Shown one piece after another: positions 1 through 8,422 of a stretch of 64,000 nt of DNA. The stretch is from Solwaraspora sp. WMMA2056 (GTDB lineage: Bacteria > Actinomycetota > Actinomycetes > Mycobacteriales > Micromonosporaceae), in the NCBI RefSeq assembly GCF_030345095.1, contig NZ_CP128360.1, positions 6,944,001 through 7,008,000 on the forward strand, written 5' to 3'. The notes beneath the pieces are model-generated. The model made no database searches. It saw nothing but the letters and a program-made list of their open reading frames with translations, and had not been told where the DNA came from. The translations under genes and the position numbers were made by a program. Numbering within the stretch: the first letter of the stretch is position 1; every line of letters begins with the position of its first letter.

Positions 1-22
1 CCACCGCCACGGAGCCGGCCCG

Positions 23-1441
23 GTGACCGGCGGGCCACCGGTGGACGCGGCGGACGCGGTGGACGTGGTGGTGATCGGTGCCGGCCTGGCCGGGCTGACC
101 GCCGCGACCGAGCTGGCGGCGACCGGGCGGCAGGTGCAGGTGGTCGAGGCGCTCGACCGGGTGGGTGGCCGGACCGCGAGCCACCACCGGTACGGGCAGG
201 CGCTGGACGCCGGCGGCAGCTACCTCGGCGTACGGCATCTGCGGGTCCGCGAGCTGGCGGCGCGGTTCGGGCTGGCGCTGACCCCGACCGCCGCGCCCGG
301 CGCCAACCTGTACGACCTCGGGGCCGGCCTGCTGCGGTCGGACGCCGGCCGGCCGGCGTTCAACGCACTGGCCGTCGGTGACGCGCTGGACCGGCTGGAC
401 GATCTCGCCGCGACGGTGCCGCCCGCCGACCCGGCCACCGCCGAACACGCCGCCGAGTGGGACCAGCTGACCGTCGCCGCCTGGGCGCACCGGGAGCTCC
501 GCCATCCGGACGCCCGGCTGCTGGTCGACCTGCTGGTCCGGCAGATGCTCGCCGCCGACCCCGCCGACGTCAGCCTGCTGCACCTGCTGTTCTACCTGGC
601 CTCCGGCGGCGGAGTGCACTACCTGACGGCGTTCGCCGGCGGCGCTCAGCAGGACCGGTTCGTCGGCGGTGCGCACCAACTGGCCGAACGGATGGCGGCG
701 GCCCTGACCCGGCCGGTCCGGCACGGAGCCGAGGTCACCGACCTGTACGCCGTACCCTCGGCCGGTCGACCCGGTGCCCGCCCCGGCCACGGCCCGGTCC
801 GCGTGGTCGGCCCGGGGTTGTCCGTCCTGGGCACCCACGTGGTCGTGGCGGTGCCCCCCGGGCCGGCCAACCGGATCCGGCTGCACCTGCCGAGTGTCCA
901 CCGCCCCGCGCAGCCGGCCCGCACCCGCGGTGCCACCGTCAAACTCCACCTGATCTACGAACGTCCGTTCTGGCGGGAGGCCGGGCTGTCCGGCTGGGTG
1001 ACGGCGCGGACCGGTCCACTGCGGTACGTCGTGGACGACTCCGCCGGCCGGGACGGGCTCGGCGTACTCGTCGGTTTCGTCACCGGCCCGGACGCCAGCC
1101 GGTACGCCGCCGGGTCCGGTGCCGCCCGCCGGGTGGCCCTGCTCGACCGGCTCGCCGGCTGGTTCGGGCCGACGGCCCGGCAGCCGCTGGCGGTGCTGGA
1201 GCGCGACTGGCAGGCCGAGTCGACCGTCGAGGGCTGTTACGCGGCCGTACCCGAGCCCGGCTGGTGGACGGCGGCAGGCCCGCCGTGGCCGACCACGGCG
1301 GCGGACGGACCCGTCCGCTGGGCCGGGACCGAGCGCTGCGCACAGTTCTACGGCCACCTGGAAGGGGCGGTGCGGTCCGGGCAGGAGACCGCCCGGCGGA
1401 TCATCGCCGCCGACCCGGTCCGCGCGCCGGCGGCACAATGA
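23..1441 (+). CDS. Flavin-containing amine oxidase-like protein
   Basis: This is a 472-residue FAD oxidoreductase of the amine oxidase/protoporphyrinogen oxidase superfamily. The N-terminal dinucleotide fold shows G19-x-G21-x-x-G24, then an acidic ribose-binding E42 and the G48-G49-R50-T51 motif that follows in this family. The C-terminus carries WAGTERCAQFYGHLEGAVRSG, the family's second FAD-contact segment, so both halves of the cofactor site are present and the length is normal. It should oxidise an amine or amino-acid-like substrate, which the sequence does not identify. The start is GTG near the window edge, and an upstream partner may be missing. Its TGA overlaps the ATG of the next gene, so the two are probably translationally coupled. 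With the downstream monooxygenase and exporters it looks like a tailoring enzyme of a small-molecule cluster (inference). Confidence 0.85.
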   Translation: MTGGPPVDAADAVDVVVIGAGLAGLTAATELAATGRQVQVVEALDRVGGRTASHHRYGQALDAGGSYLGVRHLRVRELAARFGLALTPTAAPGANLYDLGAGLLRSDAGRPAFNALAVGDALDRLDDLAATVPPADPATAEHAAEWDQLTVAAWAHRELRHPDARLLVDLLVRQMLAADPADVSLLHLLFYLASGGGVHYLTAFAGGAQQDRFVGGAHQLAERMAAALTRPVRHGAEVTDLYAVPSAGRPGARPGHGPVRVVGPGLSVLGTHVVVAVPPGPANRIRLHLPSVHRPAQPARTRGATVKLHLIYERPFWREAGLSGWVTARTGPLRYVVDDSAGRDGLGVLVGFVTGPDASRYAAGSGAARRVALLDRLAGWFGPTARQPLAVLERDWQAESTVEGCYAAVPEPGWWTAAGPPWPTTAADGPVRWAGTERCAQFYGHLEGAVRSGQETARRIIAADPVRAPAAQ

Positions 1442-2358
1442 GCCGCCCCGACGGACCGGCGGAGCTGGTCGGCGACGGCGTGCGGTTCGGCCTGCTGGTG
1501 CCGAACGTCGGCTACTACGCCGACCCGGTCCGGCTGGTGCGACTCGCCCGGACCGCCGAGGAGTCCGGCTGGGACGGCGTGTTCCTCTGGGACCACCTGC
1601 TGATCGACCGGGCAGGCCGGCTGCCGGTGGCCGACTCCTGGACGGCGGTCACCGCCATTCTGGCCGGCACCCGGCGGATCCGGTGCGGGCCGCTGGTCGT
1701 CCCGCTCGCCCAACGGCAACCGTGGAAGGTCGCCCGGGAGACCGCCACCGCCGACCAGCTCAGTGGCGGCCGGCTGGTGGTCGGCGTCGGTCTCGGCGCC
1801 AGCGCCGACACCGATTTCGCCGCCTTCGGGCTCGATCCCAGCCTGGCCGCCCGAGCCCGGCGGGTGGACGAGTCGCTCATGATGCTGGACCAGCTGTGGA
1901 GTGGTCGTGAGATCAGCCACCGGGGCGACCATCTCCGACTGGACCGCGTCACGTTCCTGCCGACACCGGTGCAGCGCCCCCGGATCCCGCTCTGGATCGC
2001 CGCCACCTGGCCGGTCGCCGGTCGGCGGGGGCCGGCCGCCCGGGCAGCCCGCTGGGGGCCACTTGCCCGGGCAGCCCGCTGGGACGGCATCGTCCCGATG
2101 GTGCGCGAGCCCGACGGCGGACTACGGGGACCGGACCAGACAGAGCTCGCCGAGATCCTGACGGCGACGCCGTCGCGGGCTCCGGGCTGGACGGTGGCGG
2201 TCCCCGGTCGGCTGCCACCGGACGATCCGCTCCAGGCCCGGGAGCTGGTCGCCGGCCTCCGGACCGCCGGTGCCACCTGGTGGCTGGAGTCCTTCGACCC
2301 GTGGCGACGCGATCCCCGACAGGCCTGGTCGTGGGCCGGGCAGGGTCCACCCCGGTGA
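1438..2358 (+). CDS. Luciferase-like (LLM class) flavin-dependent oxidoreductase
   Basis: This 306-residue protein has the bacterial luciferase-like TIM-barrel pattern: an N-terminal strand (FGLLVPNVGYY), the conserved EESGWDGVFLWDHL segment, and GGRLVVGVGLG in mid-barrel. Members use FMNH2 or F420 for monooxygenation or hydride transfer. Which cofactor is used here cannot be read directly, but many actinobacterial relatives use F420. The start ATG lies inside the stop of the upstream oxidase (ATGA overlap) and the stop overlaps a GTG of the ABC gene, so three genes in a row are coupled. A nine-residue tandem duplication (two ARAARW copies) lies near residues 201-216 in what should be a loop after the PLWIAATWP strand; it appears tolerated because the frame continues. 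Confidence 0.83.
   Translation: MSRPDGPAELVGDGVRFGLLVPNVGYYADPVRLVRLARTAEESGWDGVFLWDHLLIDRAGRLPVADSWTAVTAILAGTRRIRCGPLVVPLAQRQPWKVARETATADQLSGGRLVVGVGLGASADTDFAAFGLDPSLAARARRVDESLMMLDQLWSGREISHRGDHLRLDRVTFLPTPVQRPRIPLWIAATWPVAGRRGPAARAARWGPLARAARWDGIVPMVREPDGGLRGPDQTELAEILTATPSRAPGWTVAVPGRLPPDDPLQARELVAGLRTAGATWWLESFDPWRRDPRQAWSWAGQGPPR
2038..2083 (+). repeat. 27-bp-period tandem duplication inside the LLM gene
   Basis: Two identical 19-bp copies (2038-2056 and 2065-2083) lie 27 bp apart, adding nine residues in frame to the luciferase-like protein. This looks like a slippage duplication. Confidence 0.7.
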
Positions 2359-4238
2359 CGACCATGAAGGCGGCACCGGTGGCGCTGCTGTCCGACGTCC
2401 GGCTGCTGACCGGCGCGCTACGCGCGGCCCGGCCGCCGCTGACCTCGGCGCTGACCGTGCTGCTCGTCGCCGGAGCTCTGCTGCCACCGGCAAGTGCACT
2501 GGCGATGGCGCACCTGGTCGGGCAGATCCAGACGACCGGCCAACTCGGCGCCCCGCTGTCGGCGGTCGTGCTGCCGTTGCTCGCCTTCGTGCTGGTGCTG
2601 TTGGCGGGCCATGTCGTGGACACCGCGGTGACTCCCCTGGCGACGCTGGCCACCGCCCGGATCGACGGTGCGCACCGGGCCCGGGTCGCCGGCCTCGCCG
2701 CCGGTACGACCATCGCCGCGTTGGAGGACCCGGAGGTCCGGGCGATGATCCGGGCGGCCCGGGCCGATCCGGAGAACTGGACGGAACACACCCCCGGTGC
2801 CGGCGCGGTGGCCGGCCTGCGGCTCGCCGCCAGCCTGACCGGGGTGGCCGGCAGCTGCCTGGTGCTGGCCGCCTACGCCGGCTGGCTGGTGCCGGCGCTG
2901 CTGCTTCCCGCTCTGATCAACGGAATGTTCCGGCAACGCGACGCCGCCCGGGGCATCGCGATCTGGCGGTCCGGGACCATCGACGGAGCGCGCAACCAGC
3001 GCTGGCTCGCCGTGGCTACCTCACCAGCGGAAGGCAAGGACATCCGGATCTACGGACTCGGCGACTGGCTGACCCGGCGGATCCAACGACACGCACTCGC
3101 CATGGACGGCCCGGTATGGGCGGCGCTGGCCCGCGCGATCCCGCGCGAGGCCGGCCAGCTGCTGTTGATCGGCGTCCCGCTGGTCGCCGGCTACGCGACG
3201 GTCGCGGCCGGCGCGGCCGGCGCGGCCGGCGCCCCAGCCGGATCCGACCGGGTCGTCGCGGCGACCGCGGTGCTGGCCAGCGGCGTCACCATCTTCCAGA
3301 CCCTGGGCTGGAGCGAGGACCTGCGGGTCGCCGTCGCCGCCACCGGCTGCCTGCGCGCCACAGAGGACCTGGCGGATCGACTGCCCGTACCGTCGACCAC
3401 GTCGGAGCCGACCGCCCGAGCGACGCCACCACCACCGGCACCGGAACCGGCGCTGGCCGGCCCGCCGCTGGTCCGCTTCGAGCAGGTCTCGTTCGGCTAT
3501 CCGGGAGCCCGACGCCCGGTCCTCGACCGCCTGGACCTGGAGATCCGGCCGGGCGAACTACTCGCCATCGTCGGCCTCAACGGTGCCGGCAAGTCGACCC
3601 TGATCAAGATCCTGGCCGGGCTCTACCAACCGGACGCCGGTCGGGTCACCGCCGACGGGGTGGACGTCACGGCGCTCGGGCCGGTGGCCTGGCGGCACCG
3701 GCTGGCCATCGTCTTCCAGGACTTCGTGCGCTACCACCTGCCCGCCCGGGACAACGTCGCGCTCGGTCGGGGCGACCGCCCGTTCGACCCGACCGTACTC
3801 GACGCCGCCGCAGCGGACGCCGGGCTGGATCCGGTGCTGGCCCGGCTGCCCGCCGGCTGGGCCACCCCGCTGGCCCGTACCGTGCCCGGCGGGGTGGACC
3901 TCTCCGGCGGCCAGTGGCAGCAGATCGCACTGGCCCGGGCCCGGTACGCCGTACGGATGGGAGCCGACCTGCTGGTCCTCGACGAGCCGACCGCGCACCT
4001 GGACGTCCGTACCGAGTTCGAGGTCTTCCACCGGCTGGCCGCCGTCCGGGGCGGGGTGAGCGTGGTGCTGATCTCGCACCGCCTCTCCACGGTCCGCCAG
4101 GCCGACCGGATCGTGCTGCTCGACGGCGGCCGGATCACCGAAAGCGGACACCACGACGAGTTGATCGCCTGCCAGGGCCGGTACGCCGAACTGTTCGCGA
4201 TCCAGGCCCGCCGGTTCACCAGCGGAGCTCACGGATGA
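2355..4238 (+). CDS. ABC exporter half-transporter (fused membrane and ATPase domains), first subunit
   Basis: This is a type-IV ABC exporter half-molecule of 627 residues. An N-terminal membrane domain (about residues 30-330) is followed by a Pro-rich linker and an ATPase domain. The ATPase has Walker A GLNGAGKST (about 407-415), signature LSGGQ (about 516-520), Walker B LLVLDEP with catalytic E544, and the H-loop SHRLST. All catalytic positions are intact. GTG 2355 is chosen because it overlaps the previous TGA; an ATG nine bases later is the alternative. It should pair with the next gene as a heterodimer. The neighbouring oxidoreductases suggest export of, or self-resistance to, a cluster product (inference). 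The 3' end lies in a 35-bp tandem duplication. Confidence 0.87.
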   Translation: MTTMKAAPVALLSDVRLLTGALRAARPPLTSALTVLLVAGALLPPASALAMAHLVGQIQTTGQLGAPLSAVVLPLLAFVLVLLAGHVVDTAVTPLATLATARIDGAHRARVAGLAAGTTIAALEDPEVRAMIRAARADPENWTEHTPGAGAVAGLRLAASLTGVAGSCLVLAAYAGWLVPALLLPALINGMFRQRDAARGIAIWRSGTIDGARNQRWLAVATSPAEGKDIRIYGLGDWLTRRIQRHALAMDGPVWAALARAIPREAGQLLLIGVPLVAGYATVAAGAAGAAGAPAGSDRVVAATAVLASGVTIFQTLGWSEDLRVAVAATGCLRATEDLADRLPVPSTTSEPTARATPPPPAPEPALAGPPLVRFEQVSFGYPGARRPVLDRLDLEIRPGELLAIVGLNGAGKSTLIKILAGLYQPDAGRVTADGVDVTALGPVAWRHRLAIVFQDFVRYHLPARDNVALGRGDRPFDPTVLDAAAADAGLDPVLARLPAGWATPLARTVPGGVDLSGGQWQQIALARARYAVRMGADLLVLDEPTAHLDVRTEFEVFHRLAAVRGGVSVVLISHRLSTVRQADRIVLLDGGRITESGHHDELIACQGRYAELFAIQARRFTSGAHG

Positions 4239-4278
4239 CCGACCGCCGGTTCACCAGCGGAGCTCACCGATGACCGAC
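4209..4278 (+). repeat. 35-bp tandem duplication across the junction of the two ABC genes
   Basis: Two 35-bp copies (4209-4243 and 4244-4278) differ at one base and are followed by six bases of a third. Each contains the same ATGACCGAC start context. The first ATG (4235) overlaps the stop of the upstream gene, but its frame ends after 12 codons at 4273. The second ATG (4270) opens the full-length second transporter. The duplication thus appears to have moved the real start 35 bp downstream and left a 12-codon mini-ORF in between. Confidence 0.85.
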
Positions 4279-6138
4279 CGCCGGGCGGCCGGCGACGCCG
4301 CGCCGGACACCGGCCGGATCCGCCGCCGCCGCTACCTGCTGCTCTGGGCCGAACTGCTGGCGGACTCCTGGCGTCGGGCACCCGTACTGACCGCGATGCA
4401 GTTCCTCATCCCGGCCGCCATGGCGGCCGCCGTCGTCGGCGGCGCGCTCGCCCTCCGGATGGCGGTGGACGCGATGATCCGGGGAGACACCGGCGCCGCC
4501 GTCGTCGGCGCGGCCGGTGCCGGGTTGGCCGGCACCGCCGGCATCGTGCTCGGTGCGCTCGACTCACACACCGCCGGAATTCTGATCGGCAAGGTCGCCG
4601 TTCTCGACCTCAACCCACGAATCCACCGCGACATCACCACGCTCGACGGCCTCGAGCACCTGGAACGGACCGATTTCCAGGACCGGCTCACCCTGGTCCG
4701 CAACGCCGGATGGGAAATCGTCCTCAGTCTGTGGTCCGCCAACGGCGTCCTGTTCGCCGTACTGGAACTGACCGCGATGCTGCTGCTGCTCGCGACGGTG
4801 GACCCGTGGCTGCTGTGGCTGCTGGTCTTCGCCGCCGTACCGCTCTGGTGCGACCAGCAGGGCAACAACGCCATCATTCGGGCGGACCTCGCGGCCGCCG
4901 GGTCGGTACGCCGACAACGGCACCTGTTCGACCTGGCCACCGACCCTGCCGCCGGCAAGGAGATCCGGGTCGTCGGTGCCGCCGACGAGCTCATCCGTCG
5001 CCAACGGGCCGCCTGGGACGAGGCCGTCGGGCTGCGGATGCGGGCCCAGTGGGTCGCCGCCGGCTGGCGGCTGACGGGCTGGCTGCTGTTCACCACGGGC
5101 TTCGGCGCCGGGCTCGCCCTGGTCGTGCACCAGGCGACCCGGGGCACCGGTTCGGCCGGTGACCTCGTGCTGGCGGTGACCGTCGCCACCGCCCTGCGCC
5201 AGTCGGTCTACACCGGGGTCCGCTACACCACCAACGTCGCCAGCGCCGGCAGGGTGATCGACCCGTACCTGTGGCTGCGAGACTACGTCCGCGCCAACCG
5301 CAACCCTGCCGTCGGCGTCGAGCCGCCGACGCGGCTGCGCCACGGGATCACCCTCGACCGGGTCAGCTACCGCTATCCCGGCACTACCGGACAGGCGTTG
5401 GAGCAGGTCAGCGTGCACCTGCCGGCCGGCGCGGTGGTCGCGCTGGTCGGCGAGTACGGATCCGGCAAGACCACGGTGGTCAAGCTTCTCGGTGGCATGT
5501 ACCGGCCGGACAGCGGACGGATCCTGGTCGACGGCGTACCGCTGGACGAGATCCGGACCCCGGCCTGGCGGTCCCGGATCAGCGCCACGTTCCAGGACTT
5601 CGGACGATTCCCCACCCGGTTCGCCGAGAACGTCGGCTTCGGCGATCTACCACGGATGGCGGACCGGGAACGGATCTCGGCAGCGGTGCGGGAGGTCGAC
5701 GCCACCAACCTGTCCGACGGGCTGCCCGATGGGCTGGACACCGAACTCGACGCGGCGTTCGGTGGCGTCGACCTGTCCGAGGGACAGTGGCAGAAGACCG
5801 CCCTGGCGAGGGCCGCCATGCGTACCGGGCCGTTGCTGTTCCTGCTCGACGAGCCGACCGCGTCGCTCGACGCACCGAGCGAACAGGAGATCTTCGACCG
5901 GCAGATGGAGCGGTCCCGTCGGGCGGCCGCCGGCACGAATGCCGTCACCGTCATCGTCTCCCACCGGTTCTCCACGGTCACCCGCGCGGACCTGATCCTC
6001 ACCCTGGACCAGGGTCGGGTCGTCGAGGCGGGCAGCCACCAGCAGCTGATGTCCATACCCGGCGGCCGGTACGCCACGCTCTACCGGATCCAGGCCGAGG
6101 CCTACGCATCGCCCAGTGGCGGGGACTCCACTGGTTGA
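4270..6138 (+). CDS. ABC exporter half-transporter (fused membrane and ATPase domains), second subunit
   Basis: This 622-residue protein is a second ABC half-exporter, with membrane segments over about residues 30-320 and an ATPase domain after about 355. Walker A is GEYGSGKTT (from about 394) and Walker B is LLFLLDEPT with the catalytic Glu. The signature reads LSEGQ (about 502-506) instead of LSGGQ, a substitution at the third position that the upstream partner does not share. One consensus and one altered signature fit an asymmetric heterodimeric exporter. ATG 4270 is the second of two duplicated start contexts. The gene ends four bases before the convergent hydrolase, with no room for a separate terminator. 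Confidence 0.87.
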   Translation: MTDRRAAGDAAPDTGRIRRRRYLLLWAELLADSWRRAPVLTAMQFLIPAAMAAAVVGGALALRMAVDAMIRGDTGAAVVGAAGAGLAGTAGIVLGALDSHTAGILIGKVAVLDLNPRIHRDITTLDGLEHLERTDFQDRLTLVRNAGWEIVLSLWSANGVLFAVLELTAMLLLLATVDPWLLWLLVFAAVPLWCDQQGNNAIIRADLAAAGSVRRQRHLFDLATDPAAGKEIRVVGAADELIRRQRAAWDEAVGLRMRAQWVAAGWRLTGWLLFTTGFGAGLALVVHQATRGTGSAGDLVLAVTVATALRQSVYTGVRYTTNVASAGRVIDPYLWLRDYVRANRNPAVGVEPPTRLRHGITLDRVSYRYPGTTGQALEQVSVHLPAGAVVALVGEYGSGKTTVVKLLGGMYRPDSGRILVDGVPLDEIRTPAWRSRISATFQDFGRFPTRFAENVGFGDLPRMADRERISAAVREVDATNLSDGLPDGLDTELDAAFGGVDLSEGQWQKTALARAAMRTGPLLFLLDEPTASLDAPSEQEIFDRQMERSRRAAAGTNAVTVIVSHRFSTVTRADLILTLDQGRVVEAGSHQQLMSIPGGRYATLYRIQAEAYASPSGGDSTG

Positions 6139-6142
6139 CGCA

Positions 6143-7024
6143 CTACGGTGCGGGTGAGGCGCGCACGGCGTTCGCGACGATGGCGTCGGCGATCAGTTTC
6201 CACGCGCCTTCGGGAAGGTCGTGCCCCATCCCGGGAACCGTCAGAAGCCGGGCCCCGGGGATGGCATCGGCCGTGGCGCGGCCGCCGCTGGGACCGACCA
6301 GGGGGTCGCTGTCACCGTGGATGACCACCGCCGGCATCCTGAGGGTATGCAGGCCCTCGGTCCGGTCGGCGGCGGTCGCGGCGGCGGCGAGCTGACGCAG
6401 CGTGCCGGCCGGGTGGTAGGCGCGGTCGAACTTGGCGGCGGCGCGACGGGCCAGCTCCTCGTCGCTGGTGACGAACCCCGGTGAACCGATGAGCCGGTAC
6501 AGCGCGACGTCAGCGGCGATCGCGGTCTCCCGGTCGGCGTCCGGGACGGGCAGCAGCGCGAACGGGTCCTCGATGCTGCTCTCCCCGACCGTACGGTCGC
6601 CCGTGCTCGCCATGATCGAGGCGAGGCTGGCCACGAGCTGGGGGTTGTCGATCGCGAGCTGCTACGCGATGTGGCCGCCCATGGAGGCCCCGACCAGGTG
6701 CGCACGGGACACGCCCAGCGCGGCGAGGAGGCCGGCGGTGTCGGCGACCATGTCGGACAGTCCGTACCGCACCGTCGACAGATCGCCCGTGAACAGCCCG
6801 GCCACGTCGACGTCGCCGTACCCGTCGAGCCAGGTCGACAGTCCGACGTCACGGTTGTCGAACCGGATCACCCGGAAACCGTGGTCGGCGAGAATCTCAC
6901 AGAAGCCGTCGTGCCAGGCGATGAGCTGTTCGCCCAGCCCCATGACCAGGAGCATCACCGGATCATCGGCATCACCGAACGACTCGTAGCAGATATCGAT
7001 ACCGTTGGACTTCACGATTGGCAA
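6143..7024 (-). pseudogene. Alpha/beta hydrolase interrupted by an in-frame TAG
   Basis: Read as one frame of 293 codons this is an alpha/beta-hydrolase-fold esterase. It begins MPIVKSNGIDICYESFGDAD, has the oxyanion-loop MGLGEQLIAWHDGFC, the nucleophile elbow GASMGG (Ser near residue 114), a late Asp in HGDSDPLVG, and the catalytic His in GMGHDLPEG. Codon 121 is TAG (6662-6664), directly after GGHIA, where relatives usually have Gln (GGHIAQ). The frame then continues normally as QLAIDNPQLVASLASIM without any shift. One base change from CAG explains it. Either the gene is a recent pseudogene, TAG is read through, or the base is a sequencing error. A split into two functional proteins is unlikely because the nucleophile and the His would be separated. 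Confidence 0.8.
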
Positions 7025-7184
7025 GACACGTTCCCCTCTACAGCAGGTTCGTCCTCAGCGCGGACTCGCCGATCGGACCGCTTCCGATGGTTGCGCCGAT
7101 CGTCGAGGAAGTCGTCGTCCGGACGCAGGCAGGCCCGTACCGCGGACGCGGTAGCCACCCGGGCTGGCTGCCGCGCCGTACCCC

Positions 7185-8204
7185 TCAACGGGCCGGCGAG
7201 ACCGCTGACCGCGCGTGCTCAAGGGCCCACCTGTTGATGATCGCGTTGGTGTGCGGCGCGTTGCGCTGCAGGGCAAGGTCGTGCCCGGCGTCGCGGATCA
7301 GCACCGCGTCGACGGAGACAGCCGCAGCGAACGTCTGTCGCTGCACCAGCGCGAACTCGGCGGGGTCACTGCCCTTGAACAGGTAGTCGTGTTCTCCGAC
7401 AACGACGAGGACCGGCACGCGGACCGCGCTCGCGAAGGACTGCGTGAACAACTCCTGCGCGAAGCCGGGAACCTCGGCCTCGGTCGTGGTCGCCTTGGTC
7501 CGCTCGTCGGCCGCCAGCGTCGCCGGAGCGGTGTTCGGCAGGTGGTAGAAGAACTGGCGGGTGTTCGGTGCCGTGGTCAGGTAGCCCTCGGGCAGCTTCC
7601 GGCCGGCCGGCACGAGTTCCGGAAACCCCTCGAAAGAGGGCGCGGTCCGGCGGTACAGGAACCCGGTGATCACCAGCGCGTCGACGTCGTCCGACTGGGC
7701 GGCCACGCCGGCCGCGACCACGCTGCCGTACGAGTGACCGACCAGCACGATCGGTAGCCGCTTGTAGGTACGGTCGATCCGGTCGACGAACTGGTCGATC
7801 GAGGCGACGTGTACGGCGGTGGTGACGGAGGCGGCCGGCGGCTTCGACGATCCGCCGGTGCCCACCCGGTCGATGGCGATCGCCACCCACCCGTCCCGAG
7901 CCGCCTGACGCGCCTGCGACACCACTCCTCGACTCGTCTCGAGATCGAAGTACCGGTGGTCGTAGGTGGCGCCCGGCACGAGGATCTGCACGCCCTTGGC
8001 CGGCCGGGTGGGGGTGAACCGCTCGGCGTGGATGCTGGTCGCCGCCACTGCGTCCACCCCGACCGAGACCCGGACGTCCAGGTCGTCATGACGCCAGCCC
8101 GACCCACCGGCCTGCGCGGCACCTGGCACGAAGGTGGCCGCGCCGGCCAGTGCCACGCCGATCGAGACGGTGGTCGCCCACCGACGGAAGTTGAGCCCTT
8201 TCAC
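7185..8204 (-). CDS. Secreted alpha/beta hydrolase
   Basis: This 339-residue protein begins with a clear Sec signal peptide: K2 and R7-R8, a hydrophobic core over residues 10-27, and an AQA cleavage site after A32. The mature part is an alpha/beta hydrolase with the nucleophile elbow VGHSYGS, a catalytic Asp region VVVGEHDYLF and a His region DAGHDLAL, so the triad is intact. GTG 8204 is used because TAGGAGGAG lies just upstream on the minus strand; the open frame runs on upstream but has no such signal. It is probably an extracellular lipase or esterase; the substrate is unknown. It lies next to another, broken, hydrolase of the same fold but with little visible similarity. Confidence 0.8.
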   Translation of the reverse strand: MKGLNFRRWATTVSIGVALAGAATFVPGAAQAGGSGWRHDDLDVRVSVGVDAVAATSIHAERFTPTRPAKGVQILVPGATYDHRYFDLETSRGVVSQARQAARDGWVAIAIDRVGTGGSSKPPAASVTTAVHVASIDQFVDRIDRTYKRLPIVLVGHSYGSVVAAGVAAQSDDVDALVITGFLYRRTAPSFEGFPELVPAGRKLPEGYLTTAPNTRQFFYHLPNTAPATLAADERTKATTTEAEVPGFAQELFTQSFASAVRVPVLVVVGEHDYLFKGSDPAEFALVQRQTFAAAVSVDAVLIRDAGHDLALQRNAPHTNAIINRWALEHARSAVSPAR

Positions 8205-8300
8205 CTTTTCTCTCCTCCTAGGGACCGCGGCGGTTCCGCAGTCACGAGGAAATCGTCCATTCGGGATCAGAAAGCGTCCAATACCGATCTGATCAGGGCT

Positions 8301-8317
8301 GATACCGGCCGGGTATC
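8301..8317. promoter_or_regulatory. Possible operator: GATACC-N5-GGTATC inverted repeat
   Basis: A perfect six-base inverted repeat with a five-base spacer lies between the divergent hydrolase and proteasome-like genes. The half-site CCGGGTATC recurs around 8382-8390, just upstream of the latter gene's Shine-Dalgarno. No known regulator is recognised, so this is only a candidate. Confidence 0.25.
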
Positions 8318-8422
8318 GCCGCGAATGCCGTCGATCGGCTGCCCGGTGCCGACACCTGTCGGGGTGTAGGCAGACGGCAGGCCGGGTATCTCTCGCCCGA
8401 TCCCGCACCCCAGGAGGACACC

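Noticed and set aside
457-1437. Long frame upstream of the LLM gene within the oxidase
   Set aside because: The frame is a shadow of the amine oxidase in another phase; the LLM protein starts at the ATG overlapping the stop.
6143-6634. Independent small hydrolase starting at an internal Met
   Set aside because: It lacks the nucleophile and is in frame with the upstream half, so it is the second part of one broken gene.
8205-8408. Longer start for the secreted hydrolase
   Set aside because: The extra 68 residues lack a Shine-Dalgarno and precede a textbook signal peptide.
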